Shown here piece by piece: positions 1 to 5,605 of a DNA stretch of 5,786 nucleotides. The position numbers and the translations under genes are program-made. The DNA comes from Acidaminococcales bacterium. Its GTDB lineage: Bacteria > Bacillota > Negativicutes > Acidaminococcales > JAISLQ01. A model generated the notes under the pieces. It did not search any database, was not told the origin of the DNA, and saw nothing but the letters and a program-made list of their open reading frames with translations. Location of the stretch: NCBI GenBank assembly GCA_031275255.1, contig JAISPA010000148.1, positions 1 to 5,786 on the forward strand, written 5' to 3'. The stretch's first letter is position 1. Every line of letters begins with the position of its first letter.

Positions 1-282
1 GAACTGAAAAAAGCCATCGCCGCCCGTCAGCAGGAACTGACCAAAAGAGCAGGTAAACTTGCCCTCTACTATGCCGCTATGCCGGCCGCCGACGCGGTAA
101 GAATACTGAAAAACATGGAAAACGACGAGATAATTTTAATTCTCGGCAACATGCCGGACGCCCTGGCCTCACAGATACTGGCAGGGTTTGAGCCTGAGCG
201 CGCCTCGGCCATCACGAAAAATATCCTCAAATTACATCCCGCGCCGGCGGAAGAAGCAAGCCTTTCCGCCGGGGTACTGTAA
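1..282 (+). CDS. YlxF/MotE-like flagellar operon protein, C-terminal part (5' end outside window)
   Basis: The reading frame is open from base 1 to the TAA at 280-282, giving 93 residues of a protein that starts upstream. The methionine codons inside it (for example at 79) are internal, since the frame continues upstream without a stop and no ribosome binding site precedes them. The segment begins with a basic, Gln/Lys-rich helix that looks like the end of a coiled coil. It continues with short helical repeats of the MgtE N-terminal type: MPAADAVRILKNM, then NDEIILILGNM, then MPDALASQILAGF, then EPERASAITKNIL. This coiled coil plus MgtE_N-like architecture is typical of YlxF in Firmicutes fliJ-ylxF-fliK operons and of MotE, a chaperone of the periplasmic motility protein MotC in rhizobia. 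By analogy it would be a membrane-anchored, partly extracytoplasmic motility accessory protein, but the anchor lies outside the window. Its place directly before fliK supports the YlxF assignment. Its exact function in Firmicutes is not known to me. Confidence 0.8.
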   Translation, partial: ELKKAIAARQQELTKRAGKLALYYAAMPAADAVRILKNMENDEIILILGNMPDALASQILAGFEPERASAITKNILKLHPAPAEEASLSAGVL

Positions 283-295
283 TTTATTTGCCATA

Positions 296-336
296 GGCGC
301 CGGCCCCCTGCTTTAACATAGGGGATAAGGCGCGCC
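296..336 (+). other. Imperfect GC-rich inverted repeat between the ylxF-like gene and fliK
   Basis: GGCGC (296-300) can pair with GCGCC (332-336), and CCCC (304-307) with GGGG (321-324), around an A/T-rich loop. Only four T residues follow closely (338-341), so this is at most a weak attenuator or a messenger-processing hairpin in the 81-nt gap before fliK. I see no promoter in the gap. Confidence 0.3.
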
Positions 337-349
337 ATTTTAAACGGAA

Positions 350-355
350 AGGAGG
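350..355 (+). promoter_or_regulatory. Ribosome binding site of fliK
   Basis: AGGAGG lies 8 nt before the ATG at 364. A GTG at 355-357 in the same frame overlaps this Shine-Dalgarno sequence and cannot use it, so the ATG at 364 is chosen as the start. Confidence 0.85.
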
Positions 356-363
356 TGAACGAC

Positions 364-1809
364 ATGGAAACGGGAATTATATTTATGCCGGCGGCGCAGG
401 ATATTGCCGGCGTGAAGGCGCAGACCCCGCCGACGTTGGGCGCAGGCGACGCGGCGGCCGGCGGAGGAAAAAGCGCCGCAATGCCTTTTACCGAAGCGCT
501 CAAATTGCTCTGCGCCGAGACTGACGGCGAAAAGGAGAAAAATCCACAAGAGGAGACAGTCAGCGCCGCGCAAACCGCAAACATCTTCCTGGCCGGCGTT
601 TTGCCCGGGCAATTCACTAATCCGGGCGGCGGCGGGGAAACCATCAAGCAAGCCGCTTTGCAAGAAACCGAAGCCGTGGTAGAGTCTTTGGCCGGCAAGG
701 CGGGCGACATACGCCAGGCCCTGCTCAATATGAAACAGCCAACGGTTTTGCCGGAAAAGGGCGAACTCTCCGCTATAACGCCGGCGGGCGAAACCGCATC
801 TTTGAAAGAGGACTTGCCGCTGAATTTTGCGCCCGCGCCGGAGCGGCCGTCGGAGAAAAGCGTGAACGCCCGGGAACTGTTCGGCGAAAAATTAGTGGTT
901 GTAAAAGACGGCATCAGCCTGCCGGACAGCGCTCCTTGGCAAAAAGCGCCCGCGGACGCTGCGGCGAAAGCGGTATCCGTCCTCGGCGCGCCGGTATTGG
1001 CGACTCCGGCAGAAAGCAAGAAGATTTTGCCGGACGAAAAAGCCGCGCCAAGTGATAAAGCCGTACAGGGCGAAAAAGCCGCGCCGGATTTTGGCGTAAA
1101 AGCCCCCGGCCGCATAGAGGCGGCCGCCGCCTACGGATACGAGAAGCCGCCGACCGCGGCCGATCAGCCGCAGGAGCGCCCGGCGTCGGCTGAAGCCGCC
1201 GCGCCGCTTTCCCGGAAAGAGACCGGCGAAGAGCCGGAAACGGAGGAGTCGGTACAGACAAAAGATACGGTGCAAACAGCCGGCCGGGAGGCAATCGTCG
1301 CCGGCACTTCGGCTAAAGACAGTTTCGCGCAAAAACTTGATTTTAACGAACAGGAGCTCGATCTCAAGGACGCGCAGGATTTGGCCAACCGTCTGGTGGA
1401 ACAGGCGAAACTCACGCAACGGCCGGGCGGCTCGGAAATGACCATCCGTCTTAGGCCGCAGAATTTGGGCGAGCTGACCGTCAGGATCATCGCCGAAAAC
1501 GGCGGCGCGATTTCCGCGGCTTTTCATTCCAACAACTCCGAAGTGCGCGGCATTTTGCAGGAAGCCTTGCCGGCCATCAGGCAGGAACTTTCAAACAGCG
1601 GCCTGAAAGTAAACGATGTCGGCGTTTACGCCGGGCTTGGCGATTTTCAGTCCTTTGCCCAAAACCAGCCTGGCAATCAGCCGGACGGCAAAGCAAACAA
1701 AATCAGCCGCCTGCGACGGGCGGCCGAAGAACAAACCCCGGCGGAGGAACTGACGGCGTATACAGGAAAAATCCAAAATGGCACAGGCGGCGTCGACTAC
1801 CGCGTGTAA
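364..1809 (+). CDS. fliK: Flagellar hook-length control protein FliK
   Basis: A 481-residue protein. The first two thirds (about 1-330) are low-complexity, rich in Ala, Pro, Glu and Lys, and probably disordered. This is as expected for the secreted ruler portion that measures the growing hook. The last part carries the conserved Flg_hook domain (about 340-424), with the hallmark MTIRLRPQNLGELTVRI at 359-375, followed by an ISAAFHSNNSEVR strand-turn and a helix with LPAIRQELSNSGL. In FliK this domain contacts the export gate protein FlhB and switches secretion from rod/hook to filament substrates. A basic tail of about 57 residues follows. The start is set by the AGGAGG eight bases upstream. 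The stop is 16 nt before flgD, so co-transcription is expected. A short repeat in the linker, EKAAP at residues 225-229 and 237-241, comes from a 15-bp direct DNA repeat. Length is within the variable range of the family. Confidence 0.96.
   Translation: METGIIFMPAAQDIAGVKAQTPPTLGAGDAAAGGGKSAAMPFTEALKLLCAETDGEKEKNPQEETVSAAQTANIFLAGVLPGQFTNPGGGGETIKQAALQETEAVVESLAGKAGDIRQALLNMKQPTVLPEKGELSAITPAGETASLKEDLPLNFAPAPERPSEKSVNARELFGEKLVVVKDGISLPDSAPWQKAPADAAAKAVSVLGAPVLATPAESKKILPDEKAAPSDKAVQGEKAAPDFGVKAPGRIEAAAAYGYEKPPTAADQPQERPASAEAAAPLSRKETGEEPETEESVQTKDTVQTAGREAIVAGTSAKDSFAQKLDFNEQELDLKDAQDLANRLVEQAKLTQRPGGSEMTIRLRPQNLGELTVRIIAENGGAISAAFHSNNSEVRGILQEALPAIRQELSNSGLKVNDVGVYAGLGDFQSFAQNQPGNQPDGKANKISRLRRAAEEQTPAEELTAYTGKIQNGTGGVDYRV
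1035..1085 (+). repeat. 15-bp direct repeat within the FliK linker
   Basis: CGAAAAAGCCGCGCC occurs identically at 1035-1049 and 1071-1085, exactly 36 bases apart. The frame is kept and EKAAP is encoded twice with a 12-residue period. It lies in the disordered linker, where small duplications change ruler length without breaking a fold. Confidence 0.8.
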
Positions 1810-1825
1810 AGAAAAGGAGGAAAAA

Positions 1826-2452
1826 ATGGCGACAGTAAGCAGTATTACCGGCGTATCTCCGGCAACATCCACCAGCAGCGTTACCAACAACAACGGCGAA
1901 CTTGGCAAAGAAGCCTTTTTGCAGCTGCTGGTAGCCCAGATACAAAACCAGGATCCGCTCAACCCGGCCGAGGACAAGGAATTTATTGCGCAGCTTTCCA
2001 CCTTCTCCATGCTGGAACAGTTGCAGAACATGAGCGCGTCCATGTCGGCCAGCCAGGCGTCGGCGCTCATCGGCAAACAGGTAACCTGGCAGGAAATGGT
2101 CAGCGGCGTAACCAAAACCTATTACGCCGTGGTGGAATCGGTCCGGGTGGACGGCAGCAACGTCTATCTGGTAGTGGATTCGCAGACCGGCAAGGAGATC
2201 AAATACTCCGACGTCAAACTTATCGAGGACCCCAACGCGGCGGCGGCTTCCCAACTCAGCCAGGCCTCGGCCTTAATCGGCAGGAAAGTTACTTGGTACG
2301 AACTGGACGCGGACGGAAATTCCGTAGGCAAAACCGCAGCGGTCGAGTCGGTCCGGGCAGTGGGCGCGGAAATATATCTTCTGGTCGGCAAAGACGACAA
2401 TGGCAACGACAAATACGTGGCTTTGTCAGGCGTTACAGATGTTACGGACTGA
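1826..2452 (+). CDS. flgD: Flagellar hook-capping protein FlgD with duplicated C-terminal module
   Basis: A 208-residue protein. The N-terminal half has the FlgD signature: FLQLLVAQIQNQDPLNP at residues 31-47, then EFIAQLSTFSMLEQLQNM at 52-69. FlgD caps the growing hook outside the cell and is needed for FlgE subunits to assemble. The start is the ATG at 1826, 5 nt after AAGGAGG (1814-1820). An upstream in-frame ATG at 1778 lies inside fliK and has no such site. After the cap region the protein carries two tandem copies of one module, beginning SQASALIG at residue 76 and again at residue 145. Each runs through VTW, VESVR and a YLxV strand. Short Bacillus-type FlgD proteins (about 140 residues, from memory) have one such module. 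Proteobacterial FlgD has a Tudor-like fold interrupted by an Ig/FnIII-like domain. The second copy here replaces or supplements that part. There is no signal peptide, as expected for a type III export substrate. Confidence 0.95.
   Translation: MATVSSITGVSPATSTSSVTNNNGELGKEAFLQLLVAQIQNQDPLNPAEDKEFIAQLSTFSMLEQLQNMSASMSASQASALIGKQVTWQEMVSGVTKTYYAVVESVRVDGSNVYLVVDSQTGKEIKYSDVKLIEDPNAAAASQLSQASALIGRKVTWYELDADGNSVGKTAAVESVRAVGAEIYLLVGKDDNGNDKYVALSGVTDVTD
2051..2440 (+). repeat. Tandem duplicated module coding region inside flgD
   Basis: Copy 1 codes for residues 76 to about 134 (from base 2051) and copy 2 for residues 145 to about 205 (from base 2258). The period is 69 residues. SQASALIG is identical in both. 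VTW follows after two differing residues, VESVR is shared, and the following strand reads VYLVV in one copy and IYLLV in the other. The DNA is also similar, for example CGGTCCGGG in both copies within the VESVR segment, but third positions have diverged, so the duplication is not recent. Confidence 0.85.
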
Positions 2453-2494
2453 CGGGGAAGCGTCAGGAAAATGTATGGGCAGGGAGGCTTTCCA

Positions 2495-2884
2495 ATGAGC
2501 GATCCAAAGATTCTTTACTCTTTTCAGCCCATTGTTCCCGCCAATATCAGCGCCAATCCGGCGCCGACCAACAAATCGGCCGCCGCGCCGCAGGTAAACT
2601 TCCAGGATGTTTTGCAAAAAGAATTGAGCCAGGTAAAATTTTCCCGGCACGCTTTGCAAAGGCTGGAACAAAGGGAAATAAAACTTGACCCCGAACAAAT
2701 GGACAAACTGCGGATGGCCGTAGACAAAGCGGCGGACAAAGGGGCGCGCGAATCGCTGGTATTGATGGACAATCAAATGGCTTTCGTAGTGAGCGTCAGA
2801 AATCGCACCGTGATTACCGCCATGGACGGCGCGTCGGTAAAAGACAGCGTATTTACCAACATCGACAGCGCCATCGTCGTGTGA
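2495..2884 (+). CDS. TIGR02530-type flagellar operon protein
   Basis: A 129-residue soluble protein with no signal peptide or membrane segment. The N-terminal 35 residues are Pro/Ala/Asn-rich and variable. The conserved part begins with FSRHALQRLEQREIKL (49-64), continues as a helix with AVDKAADKGARESLVL, and ends with NRTVITAMD (103-111) and VFTNIDSAIVV (119-129). These are the hallmarks I associate with the small 'flagellar operon protein' family found between flgD and flgE in many Firmicutes. Its role is not established to my knowledge. The position suggests a part in hook assembly or in export of hook proteins. The start is the ATG at 2495, with AGGGAGG at 2481-2487 seven bases upstream. 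An in-frame ATG at 2471 would add eight residues but would place this site inside the coding region. The gap to flgD is 42 nt. Confidence 0.88.
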   Translation: MSDPKILYSFQPIVPANISANPAPTNKSAAAPQVNFQDVLQKELSQVKFSRHALQRLEQREIKLDPEQMDKLRMAVDKAADKGARESLVLMDNQMAFVVSVRNRTVITAMDGASVKDSVFTNIDSAIVV

Positions 2885-3063
2885 GCCGGACCTTCGTCAA
2901 GGAAGCTCGGGGGGAAGGGCTGAAGGGACTTCCCCCCGCGGCGGAAAAGCGGCGGTTTTCAACAAAACACCGGGTATTTACTTTGAGCCGGGGAGGACCG
3001 GCCTGGCCAACCGTCAGGTTGCGGGACCTTCCGGACAGCAAACGGGGAGGGTTTTAACAAGAT
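2885..3063 (+). promoter_or_regulatory. Structured non-coding leader upstream of flgE
   Basis: This 179-nt gap holds the 10-bp hairpin at 2908-2938, a direct repeat of GCGGCGG around AAAA near 2938-2954, and a small CAACC-GTCA-GGTTG stem-loop at 3008-3021. The words TGAGCCGG and GGACCTTC occur near both ends. The flgE Shine-Dalgarno GGGGAGGG is at 3044-3051, leaving 12 nt before the ATG at 3064, longer than at the other genes here (5-8 nt). I found no convincing sigma-A or sigma-28 promoter and no coding potential. It may tune flgE translation or message stability. Confidence 0.4.
2908..2938 (+). other. Perfect 10-bp GC hairpin after the TIGR02530 gene
   Basis: CGGGGGGAAG (2908-2917) is the exact reverse complement of CTTCCCCCCG (2929-2938), with an 11-nt purine-rich loop. 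No T run follows directly, so this is not a standard intrinsic terminator. Since flgE downstream belongs to the same pathway, an RNA-stability or processing element, or a partial terminator, is more likely. Confidence 0.6.
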
Positions 3064-5142
3064 ATGATGCGTTCACTTTATACTGGGGTGTCCGGCCTGA
3101 CCAACCATCAGACCAGAATGGACGTTCTCAGCAACAATATCGCCAATGTCAACACCATTGGCTTCAAAAGCAGCCGCACGGTTTTTCAGGATTCCCTGAG
3201 CCAGACCATGCAGGGCGCCACCGCCCCGCGCGCCAACGTCGGCGGCGTCAACGCCAAACAGATCGGACTCGGCGTAAAAACCGCCTCCATCGACATACTC
3301 TTTACCAAGACCAGTTTCCAGACCACCAACGTCAACACCGATCTGGCCATCAACAACAATGGGTTTTTCATCGTAAACAACGGCGGCCAGTCCTACTACA
3401 CCCGGGCGGGCAACTTCTACTTTGACGCCGAGGGCAATTTCGTCACCAACGAAGGCCTGCACGTCATGGGCTGGACGGCGGATAAAACCACCGGCGCCAT
3501 TAACACCGCCGCCCCTATTGAGGCGCTGAAGATCTCCATTACCTCCACCATGGAGCCGAAAATAACCAAAGAGGTAAGTTTCTTCGGCAACCTTATGGCG
3601 GACGCCGCGCTCGGCGAATCGAAATCGTCTACCAAAGACATCTATGACGCGGAAGGGTACGCCCACCGGCTGAGCACCATGTACACCAAGATCGGCGACA
3701 ACCAGTGGCTGGCCTACACCAGCATAACGGGCGTCAACAAGCCCAATCCGCCGGCGCCGAACACCGACTATATCGACGGCAACGTCAAAGTCGTGAGCTT
3801 TGACCCGAGCGGCAAATTCCAGAATGTGGAGGATTTGACCACAGCATTGTCCAACCTTGACAATGTGGGCAATTTTTTCTCCAGCAGCCCATTTTCTGGA
3901 CATGTCAACTTGAACGCCCAAGCCGCTGCAGGAGAAACTATCGCAGGTACAATAAGTCTTATTGATGATAGCGGAACGGCGCGCACCGTGAACGTGACAG
4001 CTACCTGTACTACAGGCGACACCGGTGCTGGCGACGCCGAATGGCAAATAGCGTTTTCCGAAGGCGGGACACCTTTATTGACAGTACCTTATACTTTGGC
4101 ATCCATTGTTCCCCCGGGAGACGATTTACCGGCGCTTACTTTAGTTGACGGCAAGACAGTAAATCTTAGCGCTTTGACGCAAAAGGTTACTCTGACTGCC
4201 AACCCGAGCAACCTGAATATACAGTCTTCGGCTAAAATTGATGCTTCGGGTAATTTCGTCTCCGCTTCGTATCCCTTTACCGGCAACGTCAACCTGAACG
4301 CCAACGGCGTTTTGGGGCAGACGGACGAAAGCGTGATCCTTTTCACCGATTATAACGGCGCGGTGCGCGCCATAGGCGTGAAGGCCACCTGTACCAAGGG
4401 CGACACCACCGGCTCGGCGGGCGACGCCGAGTGGCGGCTGGAATTTTCCGAAAACGGTCAGGTCGTGGGGTCGGGGAGTTATTCTGCAACATCCGTTGCT
4501 GCTCCTGGCGGGAACAATTTGCCGACAGTTACCCTAAGCGACGGCACGGCAGTGAATCTTAACGGTTTGACGGAAAAGGTTACCGTAAATGCCGCCGCGA
4601 CCGCTCTGAACACCCAGGCGGTAACTACCGGCGGCAATACGGCGCTTTCCTATACGCCGGACAACACCGTCAACCCTATGCCGCATACCATCAACGTAAG
4701 TTACACCAACCCCACTTACGGCGCCCTGACTCAATACGCGGGCGGCTTTAACGTGGGCGACCCCTATCAGGACGGTTACGGCGCCGGGGATCTTACGGAC
4801 AAGACCATCAACGCCGCCGGCGTCATTGTCGGCACCTACTCCAACGGCCAGCAGTTAAACCTCGGGCAGATCGCCACCTGCATCTTCAACAACCAGCAGG
4901 GCCTGGAACGGGCGGGTTCCACCCTCTTTACCAAATCCAACAACTCCGGCGACCCCATTATCGGCGAAGCCGGCACCGGCGGACGCGGTACCTTGCAGGC
5001 GGGCGTCCTGGAAATGGCCAACGTGGATCTGGCCGAAGAATTTACCAACATGATTGTAACCCAGCGCGGTTACCAGTCCAATTCTCGCATTATAACAACC
5101 TCGGACGAAATGCTTCAGGAGCTTATGAACCTCAAACGCTGA
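3064..5142 (+). CDS. flgE: Flagellar hook protein FlgE, enlarged by two tandem central modules
   Basis: FlgE is exported through the flagellar type III apparatus and polymerises into the hook, the universal joint between rod and filament. At 692 residues this copy is much longer than the roughly 260-450 usual for the family. The N-terminus is canonical: MMRSLYTGVSGL, then the rod/hook motif LSNNIANVNTIGFKSSR at 22-38. The D1 strand region follows (NTDLAINNNGFFIVNNGG at 91-108, then YYTRAGNFYFD). The C-terminal flagellar basal-body domain is at 643-692, with LEMANVDLAEEFTNMIVTQR and RGYQSNS. The extra length lies in the centre, where residues about 275-389 and 403-520 are two copies of a Gly/Thr/Asn-rich beta-type module sharing PF(S/T)G, VNLNA, ATCT.GDT and GDAEW. 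There are three cysteines (315, 443, 606), and the first two are at equivalent positions in the repeats. The start is the first ATG after an in-frame TAA at 3055; a second ATG follows immediately. There is no signal peptide, as expected. Confidence 0.96.
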   Translation: MMRSLYTGVSGLTNHQTRMDVLSNNIANVNTIGFKSSRTVFQDSLSQTMQGATAPRANVGGVNAKQIGLGVKTASIDILFTKTSFQTTNVNTDLAINNNGFFIVNNGGQSYYTRAGNFYFDAEGNFVTNEGLHVMGWTADKTTGAINTAAPIEALKISITSTMEPKITKEVSFFGNLMADAALGESKSSTKDIYDAEGYAHRLSTMYTKIGDNQWLAYTSITGVNKPNPPAPNTDYIDGNVKVVSFDPSGKFQNVEDLTTALSNLDNVGNFFSSSPFSGHVNLNAQAAAGETIAGTISLIDDSGTARTVNVTATCTTGDTGAGDAEWQIAFSEGGTPLLTVPYTLASIVPPGDDLPALTLVDGKTVNLSALTQKVTLTANPSNLNIQSSAKIDASGNFVSASYPFTGNVNLNANGVLGQTDESVILFTDYNGAVRAIGVKATCTKGDTTGSAGDAEWRLEFSENGQVVGSGSYSATSVAAPGGNNLPTVTLSDGTAVNLNGLTEKVTVNAAATALNTQAVTTGGNTALSYTPDNTVNPMPHTINVSYTNPTYGALTQYAGGFNVGDPYQDGYGAGDLTDKTINAAGVIVGTYSNGQQLNLGQIATCIFNNQQGLERAGSTLFTKSNNSGDPIIGEAGTGGRGTLQAGVLEMANVDLAEEFTNMIVTQRGYQSNSRIITTSDEMLQELMNLKR
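3886..4623 (+). repeat. Two tandem beta-rich modules encoded inside flgE
   Basis: Module 1 codes for residues 275 to about 389 (3886-4230) and module 2 for residues 403 to about 520 (4270-4623). The offset is 128 residues at the PFxG and cysteine positions and 130 by GDAEW, because module 2 has a two-residue insertion. Shared landmarks in order are PF(S/T)G, VNLNA, ATCT.GDT, GDAEW, FSE, the P-G loop before LP, the TL-DG strand, VNL and LT(Q/E)KVT. At DNA level only short blocks such as GCGACGCCGA (4031 and 4431) are identical, so the copies have diverged. By position they correspond to outer, solvent-exposed hook domains. Confidence 0.88.
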
Positions 5143-5145
5143 CAA

Positions 5146-5188
5146 AAAGCCCGCAGGGGGCGTAATCCGCCCCCCGTCCGCGGGCTTT
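5146..5188 (+). terminator. GC-rich hairpin just after flgE, weak or partial terminator
   Basis: AAAGCCCGC (5146-5154) pairs with GCGGGCTTT (5180-5188). Above it GGGGGCG (5156-5162) pairs with CGCCCCC (5168-5174) around a 5-nt loop, with an A bulge on the left and a 5-nt bulge on the right. It begins three bases after the flgE stop. The T tract is only three long and is followed by GG, so full termination is doubtful. Partial readthrough into flbD, or protection of the flgE message 3' end, fits better. Confidence 0.6.
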
Positions 5189-5227
5189 GGCCGGCCGGTA
5201 AAAAATTTTTAAAAAAGGTGAAGAAAA

Positions 5228-5422
5228 ATGATAACACTGACAAAATTTCAATCAAAAGACGAATTTGTCCTCAACTCCGACCTTATCGAAACGATCGAGG
5301 AAACCCCAGACACGGTGATCACCCTGACCAGCAGCCGCAAACTTATTGTGGAAGAATCGGCTAAAGAGATAGTCAAAAAGATCATGGATTTTCGCCGTGA
5401 GCTTGGTAAATTTGCCAGATAG
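5228..5422 (+). CDS. flbD: FlbD/SwrD family flagellar protein
   Basis: A 64-residue cytoplasmic protein that covers the whole family length. It reads as a small beta-sheet protein: the MITLTKF start strand, then an FVLNSDLIETIEETPDTVIT core (residues 13-32), then a LTSSRKLIVEES strand and a short basic helix (KEIVKKIMDFRREL). NxDLIExIExTPDTVIxL is the family hallmark. The Bacillus homologue, SwrD (YlzI), is reported to raise flagellar motor power for swarming; the same role here is inferred. The start has AAGGTGA (5215-5221) six bases upstream, following an A/T-rich spacer. It sits between flgE and fliL as in Bacillus. In several other Firmicutes motA and motB follow flbD, but not here. Confidence 0.9.
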   Translation: MITLTKFQSKDEFVLNSDLIETIEETPDTVITLTSSRKLIVEESAKEIVKKIMDFRRELGKFAR

Positions 5423-5446
5423 CGTGCCAGGCTTTGCCATATAAGT

Positions 5447-5475
5447 TTGACATGTTCAGATAAATTTTATATTAT
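5447..5475 (+). promoter_or_regulatory. Near-consensus sigma-A promoter upstream of fliL
   Basis: A perfect -35 box TTGACA (5447-5452) is followed by an optimal 17-nt spacer and a 5-of-6 -10 box TATTAT (5470-5475). The surrounding bases are A/T-rich, in contrast to the GC-rich genes. Transcription would begin near 5482 and give fliL a leader of about 124 nt. This suggests that fliL and the genes after it can be expressed separately from the hook genes. Confidence 0.72.
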
Positions 5476-5481
5476 ATTTGC

Positions 5482-5605
5482 GGGTACAGTTGTTTTTTAA
5501 AGGAAATCGCCGCGCGCGCGTAGAACTTCACAATAGCGGCATTACGCCGGCGCAAAGGCGATGTTACGTTAAACACATAAAAAGTTAAATAAGGCGGTGT
5601 GGATT
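5482..5605 (+). promoter_or_regulatory. Predicted structured 5' leader of fliL
   Basis: Between the predicted transcription start and fliL, ATCGCC (5506-5511) can pair with GGCGAT (5557-5562), enclosing further GC-rich arms. An alternating CGCGCGCGCGTA run at 5511-5522 lies inside. No T tract or coding frame is evident. I could not match it to a riboswitch class I know. Confidence 0.35.
5591..5599 (+). promoter_or_regulatory. Ribosome binding site of fliL
   Basis: AAGGCGGTG matches the ideal AAGGAGGTG at eight of nine bases. Its GG at 5596-5597 lies 8 nt before the TTG at 5606, the same spacing as at fliK. This favours TTG over the in-frame GTG at 5597, which overlaps the site. Confidence 0.65.

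Noticed and set aside
79..282. A separate small gene starting at ATG 79
   Set aside because: The same frame is open to base 1 with coding-like content, so this is the end of a longer gene.
69..1115. A 348-codon open frame on the minus strand opposite the ylxF-like gene end and fliK
   Set aside because: It lies fully opposite well-supported genes, its translation is low-complexity Ser/Ala/Pro typical of antisense to GC-rich DNA, and I saw no domain in it.
2853..3041. A 62-codon minus-strand open frame in the flgE leader
   Set aside because: It is Arg/Ser/Pro-rich with no family resemblance, and it overlaps the end of the TIGR02530 gene and the hairpin region.
2940..3063. Possible flagellar sigma-28 or sigma-A promoter before flgE
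   Set aside because: No TAAA-GCCGATAA-like pair or TTGACA/TATAAT pair with proper spacing could be found.
3073..4047. A 324-codon open frame on the minus strand opposite flgE
   Set aside because: The translation is a Gly/Val-rich antisense shadow of FlgE with no recognisable domain.
5541..5575. Possible c-di-GMP (GEMM) riboswitch before fliL, suggested by GCAAAG
   Set aside because: Only this short word matches. The CAGGGCAAACC-type segment and the tetraloop-receptor helix pattern are missing.
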